A stretch of 64,000 nt of DNA from Anaeramoeba ignava (Eukaryota > Metamonada > Anaeramoebidae), in assembly GCA_028826165.1 (NCBI GenBank), contig JAPDFW010000022.1, positions 558,001 through 622,000 of the forward strand. The letters run 5' to 3'. Positions 1-13,300 of the stretch are shown here, in pieces; the stretch's first letter is position 1, and each line of letters begins with the position of its first letter. Below the pieces are notes generated by a model. The model was not told where the DNA came from, ran no database searches, and saw only the letters and a list, made by a program, of their open reading frames with translations. The translations under genes were made by a program, and so were the position numbers.

Positions 1-590
1 CAAAATTAAATCAAATCAAAATTAAATCAAAATTAAATCAAATCAAAATCAAATAAATATTAAATCAAATCAAATTAAATCAAAAAATCAAAATCAAATC
101 AAAAATAAATCAAAATTAAATCAAAATTAAATCAAATCAAAATTAAATCAAATTAAATCAAATTAAATCAAATCAAATCAAAATTAATTAAATCAAAATT
201 AAATCAATATTAAATTCAAATCAAATCAATATTAAATCAATATTAAATCAAAATCAAATCAAAATCAATATTAAATCAAAATTAAATCAAAATTAAATCA
301 AAATTAAATCAAATTAAATCAAAATCAAAAATTAAATCAAATTAAATTAATATTAAATCAAATTAAAAATATTAAATTAAATTAATATTAAATCAAAATT
401 AAATTAAATCAATATTAAATCAAAATTAAATCAAAATTAAATCAAATCAAAATCAAATTAAATCAAAATTAAATCAATATTAAATTAAATCAAAATTAAA
501 TCAAATTAATAAAATCAAATCAAAAATATTAAATCAAATCAATATTAAATCAATAATAAATCAAATTAAACTAAATTAATTTGTGTATAA
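1..590. repeat. A/T-rich simple repeat, probably clathrin intron 2
   Basis: The stretch is made of degenerate units such as AAATTAAATC and AAATCAATATTAAATC and has no sustained codon structure. It starts directly at a GT donor (minus strand, 596-595) that follows the second clathrin exon, so it is best read as an expanded intron that continues out of the window. No other gene is seen in it. Confidence 0.7.
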
Positions 591-596
591 AATTAC

Positions 597-1068
597 CATT
601 AATTTTCCAATGATAAACTGCTTTTTGTGTCACAATTCCAAGTTCTTCTGCTGAAATCCATTTCCAAAATAAAGGTTCTTCATCCAAAATTTGACTTTTC
701 AATTTTGATTTTGCTTCTAAATCAAAAACTTGTAAATTATTTTGAGCTTTTTTTTTAAAAAGAAGAAAAAGAAAAATTTAAGAAAAAAATTAAAAAAGCA
801 AAAAAAAAAGAAAAATACATCTTAATGCAATAATTTTAGAAACTGGATTCATTATGGCAGAATCTGCTTTGATAAATTGTCTCCAAATGTTTTCTGGTTC
901 TTTTAAATCAATTATTGCTACTTTAAAAGAATTGTCTTTTATTTCTAGAACACTAATGTATTTATAACTTTCCATTTTTGTTTTTGCAAATCGAAGATGT
1001 TCATTCGCAATTCCTAAATTTGTTAAATTGAAAAGTTTTGTGATTTTAATTGGTAAAAGTTGTTGCAT
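597..1068 (-). CDS. Clathrin heavy chain, N-terminal part only
   Basis: Clathrin heavy chain forms the triskelion of coated vesicles; its N-terminal beta-propeller binds adaptors. Two exons are visible: 1068-819 and 746-597, joined in phase 1 across a 72-base GT-AG intron. The protein starts MQQLLPIKITKLFNLTNLGI and contains the diagnostic propeller strings KADSAIMNPVSKIIALR, then LQVFDLEAKSKLKSQ and FWKWISAEELGIVTQKAVYHW. These match the first ~110 residues of clathrin heavy chains from other eukaryotes closely. A donor at 596-595 leads into a long repeat intron, so the remaining ~1,550 residues lie outside the window to the left. The start at 1068 is the family start. A TTTCATTTTT box lies about 35 bases upstream. 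The upstream UBR gene ends only 119 bases away on the same strand. Confidence 0.9.
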
Positions 1069-1187
1069 TTTAAATTTAAAGAAGAAAAAAAAAGAAGAGA
1101 AAAATGAAATTAAAATCAAATTAAATTAAATCCAAATTTAATTAAATTAAATCCAAAAATCAAAATCAAAAAATTCAAAAAAGAAAA

Positions 1188-4100
1188 TCAATTAAAAGAA
1201 CGTGAAACTCGTGGATTTCTTAATACTTCTTGTAATAATTCTCCTGTTAAAAACATTTGCTCATATTTCTTCAACATATCAGAATCCAAATACAAATCTT
1301 TTCCTCTTCTAACACCAATATCTTCTTCATTCCATTTATCCTTGAAAATACTTTTCAATAAAATAACTCCAGCTCGAGGAATAAAAGATAAAATTGCTGA
1401 AGCTAACTGTCCTTTAATACACAAATATAACCCATTCCCACCAACTTTTCGAGAATGGCGCACAATATCTTGCTCAGTGTTTTTTGTTAAAGCGTTTTTT
1501 ATCTTCAGATCAACAATATTCCCTGTTATTAAACATAATCCTGCATTTTCAGGAATTGGATTCCCTTGATCATCAACTTTCCTCTCATACTGGTGCCAAA
1601 TCAAATTGAATCGAGTAGGGATTGGATAGAAAGAAAAGGTATGAATAGGCGCGAGAAGAAGCTTTTCTGAGCTTTCTTTGGTATCTTGATTATTTCTCAA
1701 TGATTTACATTTGTCAACAAATTGGATGAATGATTTAGGTGTTGAATTCAAAAAATTTTCGATCGATATTTCAATTCCAAGAGCTTCACAAATTTCAGAA
1801 AAGCTTCGCGATCTGAATTCTTTTGGTGACGATGTTGATGATTGGTCGATGCAATGCTCATGATATAGAAGTATTTTTCTGAAAAAAGGAAGACAAAGTG
1901 ATTCGATTGAAGGAATTAAATCAGATTCATTTAAAATTCGAAGAGTCACAGGTTCTTTCTCATCAAATCCACAATTTTCAATCAATGACCATTTTTTTTG
2001 CAGAGACGTATCAACAAAAATTGACCGAATGGATTGATACAAAAGGGGGTAAAAAAATGCATAACAAGCAAGAACAAAAACATTATGTTGCAAAGAAATA
2101 TTTTCCGAAAAAAGTGAAACAAAAAGAACAAAAAGTTGTGTAAGATCAGCATTTTCAATGGTAAGATTTTTTGACTCTAAATGAGTGCAATTAGATATCA
2201 AATTCCATAATTGGTTTTTGAGATTTTGGCGTACTTTAATTCCTTCCTTTGTGAAATTTCCAGTAATTAAACTTATTCTATAAAATGTTTGAAGTTGGAA
2301 ATGTTGAGTAGGTGAAAGAGAAGGATTTTCTTGTGAAATAAGTGAATTATTAAATATTGATAAAGAGTTTGAAACTAATTCTGAAATGATCCAAAAAGAT
2401 TCTTCTTTTTCTGAATTAGTTTCAACATTTAATTCTGAACGTATAAAACTAATTGATCCAATAAAAGAATCAATAGCATCTGTTAATTTTTTTGAGCAAA
2501 TAATTGGTTCGCAAGATTCTTTTTTGATGAGGTTTGTGAGTTTTATTGATGATTTTTCAAAGATATTTAATGTATCATTAATTTGATTTTGATTTTGAAT
2601 TTGATTTTGATTTTCAATTTGATTTTCATTTTCAATTTTAATTTCATTTTGATTTTCAATTTGATTTTGATTTTCATTTTCATTTTCATTTTGATTTTCA
2701 ATTTTATTTTCATTTTCATTTTCATTTCCATTATTTAAAATCAGTAAAGCCAACACTGAATCAGGAATAATAGGTACAACAACATTTGCAAGTTGCCTTT
2801 CTAAAGGGCAAAGATATTCTGCTTTTGTAATATCTATTATACCCATACCTTCATAAAATTTACGAAGTAAACTTCTCTCAATTAAAGAAGATAAATAAGC
2901 TTGATAACAATCAATATGCATTAAATGACCACAACTTAAAACATGAATGCGATCTTCAATAAGTCCTGATTGATATGATTTTTTGTTGTGAATAAAGTAG
3001 TTCTGTTGAACTGATTGCGATAAATTTGAAATATTTGTTAAACCAATCAAACCAAGTGGTTTGGATTCAAGTGGTTCTGTTTCTTCTTTGCAAAGAACAC
3101 AACGGAGAAAAGTTGTTTGTTTTCCATATGGAAGATCCAAAAAATTCGAATCAAATACTGTCCATGCTTTTTTTTCTGATGAATCTATTGCAATTTGATT
3201 TGCATTTTCGTCTTTGTTCAATTTTGGATCCAAATTGCTTCCGTTTTTCTCATTAACGTTCTCCATTTTGACTAACTCTTCTTTATGTTCTTTTGCGAAT
3301 TTATTGATTTTGATATTGAATTGTGCCATAATCTGTTCCCGTTTTAGTTTTGCCATTCTTTGTCGTTCTTCTTCTTCTTTTTGTTTATTAAGATTAACAA
3401 AATTGGGAATTTTTTCACCAATTATATTTTCGAATTCGGAACTTTTTTTTTGTAAAGTTTGAAGAATATTTTGGATCAAAAAAGCACTTTCTTCGTTGAG
3501 ATTTTGTGTATGCAATTCAATAAGCAAAGTGACAAAACTAAAGTCTCCTTTTTGAGTATGAATTTCGTGTTTTGCGTTAATGAGGAAATTTTCTGAAGTT
3601 GGAAATCTGAATTCTTCTTTTAATATTTCTGAAAAATTATCCTTTTCGTGTTCCATTTTTTCCTTTTTCAATTCTAATTCTTCTTCTTTTTTTAAATATT
3701 CAACTTCTTCTTGATCAATTTCAACTTGATTTTGTTTGTTTTTCTTTTCCTGATCATCTAATTCTTTTTCTTTGGCTATCAAATCATGCTTTTTTTGTTT
3801 CAATTTAAACTTTTTTTGTTTCAAAGTTTCCAATTTTTGATTCCATTCTTTTTCTTTTTCTTTATAATTTTCTTTTTCTTGATAAATAATAAGAATTTTG
3901 AAACTAATTAATAATTTTTCCTTCTCAATAAGTTCAATTTGTTTTCTGATATATTCACGTTCTTCTTGAATAAGGTTTTGATTTGAAATTTGGAAATCTT
4001 TCTGTTCGTCAATGTATTCCTTGTGTTTCTGAAGACAAATAGATTCCAAATCAAATAGTTCTTGTTCTTTTCTTTTTAATTCTATTGTCATATTTTCAAG

Positions 4101-6955
4101 ATTTTCATTTGAATCGAAGTTATGGTTTTGGTTCTCTTTCAGAATTCGCACTTTGTGCTTTTCTTGCTCAATTATTTTCATTCTTTCCCTTTCTTCATTT
4201 GAAATTTCCAAATAATCAATTTGCAAAATTAATTGAATGCAAATCAATGCTAAATTAAGCACTTCCTCAGAAGAATAAACGCTTTTAAATGTATAATTGA
4301 ATAAAATGCCAAAAAGAATTTTGTGCATTTGATGATTGAATAAGATTTTTGGCAAATGCCTAAATGAATGATGAGGGTTTTTATAAAAAGGCCTTGGAGA
4401 GATGGCAGGGAGTTTGGTGCCTTCCTTCTTGTTTTTCATATGAATAGATTGCAGATAGTTCTCCTCCGCCTTTTGAATTTCAATGGGGGAATAATGAGGG
4501 AAAAATTGGCCTTCAAATTCAGACCAGAATTTGGGATTTAAATGAAAAATCACAGATTCTTTTGGAGATAATGCGACTTCATGCAAAATTTGCTCTAAAC
4601 TTTGCTCATTAAAAACTTCAGGATCAATTAGTTTCTTAAACGTACTATGAGTGTTTGGTTTTACACAAAGCCAATGGATAACCTCTCTTCTGAGGATTTG
4701 TTTTTGACTGAGAGAACCAACATAGGCGCGTTCGATGAGGATCATGATGATCAACCTAAGGAAACTTGCGCCCATTGAACATACAAATTTAGCATTTGGT
4801 TCTGTGGAATTTTTAGTGCTCATCTCTGCGGAATTCAAATACCAGATCTTGTTGATCTGAAATGTATTTGCAAGCGAAGAAATGAATAAATTGGAATCCA
4901 TTAAAATAACTGCAATTTGAAGTAATAAAAGATCACAATCAAAAAATAAAGAATAAAAAGGCGAAGTTTTTTGGAGTTCTGAGCTGCGCCTGATACTCAT
5001 GCCGTTAAGATTCCAAAAGCCGTTATCTATCTGAGCAGAAACAGCAAGCGAACGCACAACATGTTCAATTAAAAGAAGAAATTTTTTGAAGTTGAGTGGA
5101 AATGCAATGGAAGTTTTGCCAAGAACATCCGCAACTTCCAACCCCCATTGTTTGGCTGCCGAAACAGTAAGAACAGCCAACAACCTTTGTAGAGGCAAGT
5201 GCACCGAGACCGGATTTAAAGAGATGTCGTAGTTGTATATTTTATATGAGGAAAAAATGGATGAATTATCAAAAGTGTTTGAGATGAGAATTTTTTTGAG
5301 TTGCAGATCTTGGTAGATTTGGTTGTTTTCATTTGTCCACAAGATAATTGCATCCACAATAATATTCATGACTTGATCAATACTATTTTTGAGTGATGTT
5401 GTTAATTTGCCTGGTTTGATAGCTTGGTGGATTTTTGTTGTTGGAGTAATTTCATTTTCGCCGGAAATAAAACCTTTAATCAAATTAATAAAAAGTGGAT
5501 TGAAGAAAAAATACAAGAAGAAAATTTTTTCCCAAGTGGAATCCTCAAAGAGAATATGCGCAGAATATTGTCTTTGCAATCTATTTACGCCTTGTAATTT
5601 TGAGATGATTTGCAAGAATGATTTGAATAAAGAATTTCTTTTTATCATCATAAATTGAGAATAGTAAATGCCGTTCAACACAAACTTCATATCCGAAGTG
5701 GGTTTCCAAAGAGATCTGCGCAAAATTATGGGATGAGATAAATCAATAGTGAGCGGTTTGGGATCCATTTTTTGGGCTGTTTCTGTGTCAAAAGGAACTA
5801 ATGCTTCGCTAAGAACGGAAAGCAAGGTTTCCAATTGAATTTCTAATAAATTATATTGTTCACAAAAAATTGGAGCAAATACTGCTTTAGTAAAAAGTTG
5901 AACAGAAAATTCTGAAGTATCTTCCACTTTTTCAGTTGAAATACAATGGCGGAATATCATTTCTTGATAAAAATGAAGAAAACAAACAAAAAACTCCTTC
6001 TTCAACGGCTGATCGCGGATTGCGTTGTACCACAATTGAACCAATGAGTTGTTCAATTGATCTTTTTCAATATTTGTTAATCTTATTAAAAATTCAAGTG
6101 CGTTGATTTCGTTTCCTCCGCTAATCATCGGTGAAGTAACTTTTTTGGCAGCAAGTTCGAGACCAGTGAGTCTGCGAACCCCATCGCTGAGATCGATAAA
6201 CTCAGTGAACCAATTCAATAGCTCAATGATTTCTTTGCTATTTTTGGAAATATTGGGAAATTGAATTTTTTGGAAAATCTTGATTTCGCTGATTTTTTGC
6301 TGGATTAAATCTGGATCGATATTGGCTTGAATTTCCGACAATCTCTCACTGAAAAGAAAAACAAGATAATCAAGAACAGAACTTATGACCAGGGGGAGTC
6401 TAGTGCGGAAGTCTTCAGGAAGGAAATTTTCTGGATGTTCTGGTGTTCCATGATGAAATTTGCAATTTCCTGCTGGATCCCACGACTGGTCATCTCCACA
6501 ATCACACATACCAATGCCTCCCTTGACGCATGAATAATCGTGCCCTTCATGATTACCTGCAAGAAAACATTTCACACATATGGCACTTGTGGGGTCCAAT
6601 CCGCATGTACGACATTCATAGCATAATTCACCTTCTCTCCATGATTCTCGACAACAGCCGGAATTTTGTTCACCTATTTCTTTTATATTTGCAAAATAAC
6701 TTTTTGGTTCTTCTCCTCCTGATAATATCCATTCAATCCAGTTTGTGAAGTTTTGGATCTTTTTCTCTTCAGGATTCTTTGTTAGTGAATCAATAAATTC
6801 TTTAATTAAATTTTCAGACTTTTTTTTTTTTGGTTTGATTTAATTTATAAAAAAAGATTTTTTTTTTGATTTAATTTTTGAATTAGTTTTCTTTTTACTT
6901 CACTTAATTTTAAAGCTGTTTCTTTTTTTGATTTTAAAAAATTTAAAAAATCCAT
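1188..6955 (-). CDS. UBR-type E3 ubiquitin ligase (N-recognin), RING with altered last ligand
   Basis: Ligases of this family recognise destabilising N-terminal residues and ubiquitinate the substrate for proteasomal decay. Exon 1 is 6955-6899 (19 codons), intron 6898-6819, and exon 2 is 6818-1188, giving about 1,895 residues, usual for UBR1/UBR2. The UBR zinc box spans residues 74-143 (ESWREGELCYECRTCG, CVKCF, HEGHDY, CDCGD, HHG). A charged coiled coil fills roughly 895-1085. The RING-H2 begins at C1259 (CVLCKEE), continues with SCGHLMHIDC and ends YLCPLERQLANVVVPIIP at about 1355. In UBR1/UBR2 the last motif is CPLC; here the final zinc ligand is Glu1359. An Asn/Glu-rich linker follows (about 1380-1435). 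The C-terminus (IGVRRGKDLYLDSD) matches the UBR1 tail domain. I see no clear ClpS-like domain. A TTTCATTTTT box sits about 20 bases before the start. Confidence 0.9.
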
Positions 6956-6967
6956 TCTTATAAAAAG

Positions 6968-6983
6968 GAAAAAAATGAAAATC
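6968..6983 (-). promoter_or_regulatory. TTTCATTTTT start-proximal box of the UBR gene
   Basis: Read on the minus strand the site is ATTTTCATTTTTTTCC, ending about 15 bases before the ATG at 6955. It is one of the clearest single copies of the box seen before most genes here. The role as an initiator is inference. Confidence 0.45.
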
Positions 6984-7012
6984 CAAAAAACGGAAAAAAA
7001 ATTTAATTCAAT

Positions 7013-9248
7013 TCAATTTAAAACAAGTAAATTTTTCTTTTTCTTTGCTTTGTTTAAAAAAAAAGTCATCATTGAATTTATATTTAACTGATAATAATCA
7101 ACACAATCATCTAATTCTTCAAGAACCAAATCAGAAATATTTGAATCAATTTTATCCAAATATAAAAACTTAATCACTTGATTTAAAGTTTCATAAGATT
7201 TCCCACTATAATCATGAACACAATTCGAATCGTCTTTAATATTTAAGAACATTCCTCTGTATAAATCACTTCTTGCAAGTAAAATTTCTTTGTGTATTTT
7301 GAATTCTTTTTCTCCAACATAAATTGTAAAATTTTTCAAACTTTCATTTTTATAAAGTTTTTTTAAATCATTAATAATTCCTTTTCTTGAAAGGATATTT
7401 CCAACTCCGTCTTCAAAAAGCTCTTCAAATTCTTCAAAATTTGGATAATCAACATCTTCATTAAAAAAACCTGCATAAATTATTTTTAAATAATCCATTG
7501 CATCTTCTGTTGGGATTTTTAAAAGAAAATTCTTAAATGATCCAACTTTATTTTCTCCAATTCTTGTTTTTATTATAATTTCATGTACTTTAATAACTCC
7601 ATCTTTTGTTTTGAATTCTAAATCAGTTAGTTCTTGTCTTTTTAATAAATTGAGCATATCTTCTGTAATTGATTGATAATAATTTAATAAACGTTTCATA
7701 TCTTCATTTAAACAATACTCAATAGGTGTTTCTTTCTATTAAATCAAAAATGATCCAATTTTAATTTTAATTTTAATTTCTAAATTTTTGAATTTTCCAA
7801 AAAAATACAAACTATCAAAAAAAAAATAATTTTTTTTTCATTTCTAAATAATTTTGAAATTATTTTTTCCAATAAATTTATTATTTTTACAAACTTTTAA
7901 AATGGAATTCCAAAAAAGAAAAAAATTAAAAATTATAAAAATTTTGGATTTTGAGTTTTTCTTATTTAATAAAAAATAAAATTACATTTGTAATTGTAGG
8001 ATCAGCTCCATATTTTAAAACAACTTCTGCAAATTTAATTGGTAAATCTCTAGATGTTATATAATGTAAAGGGGTATTATACTAAGATTCAAAGAAATGA
8101 ATATTTTTTCAATATTTTTTCAATATTCTCAAATAAATTACATACTAAAATTAAAAGTATTTACATTAAAAATCAATAAGAAATCCGTTTCTTTTATTTT
8201 ATTTTAATTTTAATTTTACTTGCTTATTTGATTTTAAAAAATGTAAATAAATAAAAATAATAATAAATTATTTGTAATAAACTCAATAATTAGTAAATAT
8301 AGTTTTATTTAATACTTCTCTTGAATGAACATCTGCTCCACGTTTACATAATTCTTTAAATAATACAAATTCTCTTTGTTTAGCAAGTTCAACAAGAAAA
8401 TTTTCCTTTAAAAATTTTTAATAAAAAAAAAATCGGATAAATTTTTTAAATGAATTTTTCTCTTTTACTTTTTCTGGTAATTCAGGATCATATTCTAAAA
8501 GTGCTAATAAATTTTCTTTTGAAAAATATCTTGAAACAATAATTGTATTAATTGTATCTTCCTTTTTATTATTATTATTATTTTTATTTTCATTTTCAAT
8601 ATTTTTTTATAATAAAAATAAATATAAATAAAAATTACTAACTAAAATCAATTATAAATATATAAACAAAAATAAAAAAAATAAAACAAATTACATGCTA
8701 ATTTATATTTTTATAATTGATTTTTAATGAAAAAATTAATTGCGTTTTTTTTTTGTTTTTTAAATTATAATCGTTTTACTTCATTATCAAGAATTGCTCC
8801 TTTTTCACATAAAATTCTAACTAATTCTGGATCTGAAGCATGAAGTAAAACATATTGAATTGGATATGTTTTAGAATTATACTTTTAATTTTTGAAAAAA
8901 AAAGAAGAAAAAGAAAAATTCGTTTTTTTTTTTTCGAAATTTTTTTGACTGATTTTTTTGATTAATTTTTCAAACAGTTTCCAATTCCTTAAATAAGAAA
9001 AATTAATAAAAAGTTTTTGATTAAAAAAAATAATTATTAGAATTTATATTTTTCAGTGTTTTTTTCTTATTTAATTTTTTTTTATTAACTGGTTCATTAA
9101 TTATTTCAATATTTTCTTCACAAATTAATTCAAAAGTTTTTGGATCAACTTTTTGATCAATTGCTTTAAAAAAAGGATTTAAAGATAATTCTCTAGTTTG
9201 ATTTTCTTGAATTTGTGGTTCAGAACGAGCAAGAAGTTCAAAAAACAT
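7013..9248 (-). CDS. Ankyrin-repeat protein with two C-terminal BTB domains, six exons
   Basis: Exons that join in phase 0 throughout: 9248-9090, 8881-8780, 8561-8469, 8405-8316, 8081-7986 and 7735-7013, total about 420 residues. Exons 1-5 encode divergent ankyrin repeats, for example YPIQYVLLHASDPELVRIL, ELCKRGADVHSRE and TPLHYITSRDLPIKFAEVV. The last exon carries two BTB-like modules: LTDLEFKTKDGVIKVHEIII (first, degenerate) and NFTIYVGEKEFKIHKEILLA with RSDLYRGMFL (second, canonical). BTB domains usually mediate dimerisation or Cullin3 recruitment, ankyrin repeats bind partners; the target cannot be read from the sequence. The start at 9248 is chosen because it opens the first exon; upstream sequence in that frame is only poly-Phe. 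The boundary of exon 3 is the least certain, because an Asn-rich extension upstream would also stay open. A TTTCATTTTTT box lies about 25 bases before the start. Confidence 0.8.
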
Positions 9249-9603
9249 AAAGGAAAAAAAAAAAGGAAGAAAAAATGAAAAATTTATAAGAAGAAAATAA
9301 TTAATTTTTAACTGACGTTTCAATTAAAAAAAATTAAAAAAATTTAAAAAATTAAAAATTCATTTTTTTATTTTTATTTTTTATTTTTAATTTAAGATGC
9401 AAAATAATGAAAATCAAGTAAACAAATCCAAAATAAATTTAAAAAGCAAATAAACCAAAAAAAAAAAATATTTTTTAATACAAAATTAATTAAAAAAAAT
9501 TTCTTTCTTTTTTCTTTTTTAATAAAAAAAATAACTAAATAAAAAGAGTAATTCAAACAAATCCAAATTAGAAATTGCAACAGAAAGAGCTCAGACGTTT
9601 GTA

Positions 9604-9948
9604 ATGAAAATGATCAAAAGATGTGATAGAAAAATAACAGAAGAAAACAGAAGAAAAGCTGAAAATATTATTCCAAGTAGAACAAGAAGTGGGAAAATTA
9701 TAACAAATTTACCTGAAAAAGAAATTATTATTAGAAAAGAAAAAAAACAAAATGATATTCAATTTCAAAAGAAAGCAAAGAAAACAAAACATAAAAAAAT
9801 TCTTCGTCAAATTTTTGATTTTGAAGAAATTAGAAGAAGAGATATTTCTGATTTATTTATTGAAATGAGAGATCAAATGCATTCTTTAGAAACTGAAATT
9901 GAGAATTTAAAATCAAGTATTTTTTTTAATGATTTACAAGATAATTAA
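9604..9948 (+). CDS. Small basic protein of unknown function
   Basis: A 114-residue reading frame from ATG 9604. It is strongly basic in the N-terminal two thirds (KIIPSRTRSGK-like stretch, KKAKKTKHKKILRQ), then has a predicted short amphipathic helix or coiled coil (IEMRDQMHSLETEIENLK). Codon choice and base composition are richer than in the surrounding repeats, which supports a real gene. No start-proximal TTTCATTTTT box is seen, so a missing upstream exon is possible. I do not recognise a family; a nuclear or RNA-binding role would be guesswork. Confidence 0.5.
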   Translation: MKMIKRCDRKITEENRRKAENIIPSRTRSGKIITNLPEKEIIIRKEKKQNDIQFQKKAKKTKHKKILRQIFDFEEIRRRDISDLFIEMRDQMHSLETEIENLKSSIFFNDLQDN

Positions 9949-10321
9949 TTAATTATTTAATTATTTAAAATAAGATCTGTTTGAAAAGCGAATTTGAAAA
10001 AAAAAAAAAAGAAAAGATTTTGTTTTATTTTTTTTTTCTTGTTTTATTTTTGCTTTTATTTTTTTTAGTTAGCAAAATTAAAAATGAAAATATTTATAAT
10101 AAAGAATTTAAAAAATTTAAAAAAATTAGATTTGATTTTGTTTTTGTTTTATTTTTGTTTTTATTCAAAAAAAATTTCTGTTTTTATTATTGATTAATCA
10201 ATAAAAAAGATTTTGTTTGTATTGTTTGTTTTGAATCCAAAGAGAAAAAACAAAACAAAAACAAAAAAAAAACAAAAAAACAAATTTTGTTTTTGAGAAA
10301 AATAAAGAAAATGAATGGAAA
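9949..10321. other. Spacer between small gene and G-alpha, no gene seen
   Basis: Poly-A and poly-T tracts with TTTTGTTTT runs. The short frames here are Phe/Leu-rich translations of T-runs and are not supported as genes. Confidence 0.6.
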
Positions 10322-13300
10322 CTAATTTTTTCCCAAAGCAGAATTCAATATGTGTTCTTTGACGTCTATTTTTTTATTTTAAAATGAATAAATAAATTAA
10401 GAGGTAAAAAAAAAAAATTTTTTTTCTTTTAGGGAAAATTTTTTTTTTTAAATAAATTAATTTACTTTTAAAAACAACTTTAATGTTCTCAGTATTGGTT
10501 GCGCAAGTTGAATGACATTCAATTTGTTTTGAAGGACGTTTTGAAATACCCAAGAATTTTTGTTTAATAAATTCTTGTGCAGTTTCGAAATCAGGACCAC
10601 CAGTGTATTCAGGAAAACAAACTGACAAATCTGTCTTTTTAATCTTTTTTTCAAAAATATCAATCTTATTCAAAAAGAGAATGATTCTTGTGTCTTGGAA
10701 TAAATCGCTGTTACAAATCTCGTCAAATAATGAGAGTGATTCGGCCATTCTGTTTTGTGTTTCATCTTCTTCAAGTGTTTGATCATATTCGCTTGCTCCT
10801 ACTAAGAAAATAATTGTTGTGACTCCCTTGAAATTATAATTATAATTATATTTATATTTATATTAATTTCTATTTTAAAAATGTAAAAAAATTTTTTTTT
10901 ACTTGAAAGCAATGAATCCTATTTTTTTATAAAAACGAAGATGAATTTTTATTAATTTTTAATTTTTATTTTTTTAATTTTTATTTTTTTAATTTTGATT
11001 TTAATTTTAATTTGATTTTAATTTTGATTTTAATTTTAAATTTAATTTTGATTTTAAATTTAATTTTGAATTTGATTTTGATTTTGATTTTAAATTTTGA
11101 TTTTGATTTTTGGATTTTGATTTAGATTTAGATTTTTATTTTAATTTTTATTTTGATATAAATTTATTTTGATTTTTGGATTTTGATTTTGATTTTAATT
11201 TTGATTTTGATTTTAATTTTAATTTTGATTTTAATTTACCATTTTTTTCTTTCATTTCTTTGTCCTCCAACATCAACCATTCGGAAAGAAAAATCTTCAT
11301 CACTAAATTGAGTTTCGGTAATTCCTGTTGTTTTAACTCTAACATGAAGAATATCTTCAACAGATGGAACATAATCTGGTGATGATAAAACATTTAATTG
11401 ATCAAGAAAACTATTTTGCATTTTAATTTTAATTTAAATTTTAATTTTAATTTTAATTTTAATTTTGATTTTAAATTTTGATTTGAATTTTGAATTTGAT
11501 TTTGATTTTGATTTTGAATTTTGATTTTGATTTTTAATTTGAATTTTGATTTTAATTTTGATTTAAATTTTGATTTTGATTTGAATTTTGGATTTGAATT
11601 TGATTTTGATTTTAATTTGAATTTGATTTTAATTTTGAATTTTAAATTTGAATTTTGATTTGAATTTGATTTTGATTTAATTTTAAATTGAATTTTGATT
11701 TGAATTTGATTTTAATTTGAATTTGAATTTGAATTTGAATTTTGATTTTGATTTTGATTTTGATTTAAATTTTGATTTTGATTTGAATTTTAAATTTTAA
11801 TTTTAATTTTAAATTTTAATTTTAAATTTGAATTTTAATTTGAATTTGAATTTTAAATTTAATTTTAATTTTGAATTTGAATTTGATTTTGATTTTAATT
11901 TTAATTTGAATTTTGATTTGAATTTGAATTTGAATTTGAGTTTAAATTTTGATCCAAAGCAAATAAATTACTATCCAGCTGATTCGTTAATTTGAAACTC
12001 AGAAGAATGTTCATATGTTTTTTTTAATCCTGGATCTTCCCATAATAATTTTGCATTATTCCAAACTTCTTGAGAATAATTTTCATCAGTTAATGAAAGT
12101 GATTTAAAGTATTTTGCTCTTTCCTGTAAAAAAAATCAAAAAGAAAAAAAAAATTTTTTTTGATCAAAATGATTTAAAAGAAAAAAAAGTGGAAATTTAA
12201 AAGGAAATTTAATTAGAAAATTTAAATAGAAATTTAATTAGAAATTTAAATATAAATTTAAATAGAAATTTAATTAGAAAATTTAATTAGAAATTTAAAT
12301 ATAAATTTAATTGGAAAATAAATATAAATTTAAATATAAATTTAATTAAAAATTTAATTAGAAATTTAAATATAAATTTAATTGGAAATTTAAATATAAA
12401 TTTAATTGGAAATTTAAATATAAATTTAATTGGAAATTTAAATGGAAAATTTAATTGGAAATTTAAATGGAAAATTTACAATATTATCAGGATTTGAATA
12501 ATTTAATTCAAAGGCTTCAATTGCATTTGTTAAAGCACGCATATCTTGTAATATATTTCCATAAATAAAACTTTTAAATTCTTGCTTTTCTTTTTCTGTA
12601 TACTTTTGATTATGTAAAATTCTCATTTGTTTTAAAAATGTACTTTTTCCTGAATCTCCAGATCCTTTTTATTTTATATTTTATATTTTATATTTTAAAT
12701 TTTAAAAATTTTTTGTAAAACGTCATTAAATTTTGGATTTTCGATTTAATTTAAATTTCAAATTTCGAACAAAATTAAATTATAAATTAAAATATAAATA
12801 AAATTATAAATAAAATTATAAATTAAATTATAAATAAAATTATAAATTAAATTATAAATTAAATTATAAATTAAAATTATAAATAAAATTATAAATTAAA
12901 TTATAAATAAAATTATAAATTAAATTATAAATAAAATTATAAATAAAATTATAAATAAAATTATAAATAAATTTATAAATAAAATTATAAATAAAATTAT
13001 AAATAAAATTATAAATAAAATTATAAATAAAATTATAAATTAAATTATAAATAAAATTATAAATAAAATTATAAATTAAATTATAAATAAAATTATAAAT
13101 TAAATTATAAATAAAATTATAAATAAAATTATAAATTAAATTATAAATAAAATTATAAATAAAAATATAAATAAAATTATAAATTAAATTATAAATTAAA
13201 TTATAAATAAAATTATAAATAATTATTAATTAAATAATAAATAAAATTATAAATAAAATTATAAATTAAATAATAAATTAAAATTATAAATAAAATTATA

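Noticed and set aside
9392-9580. Minus-strand hydrophobic 62-residue frame that could be a membrane protein
   Set aside because: All Phe, Ile, Leu and Lys from A/T runs; no continuation and no homology pattern.
9981-10193. 70-residue Phe/Leu/Lys frame
   Set aside because: It arises from T-runs; it lacks normal composition and upstream signals.
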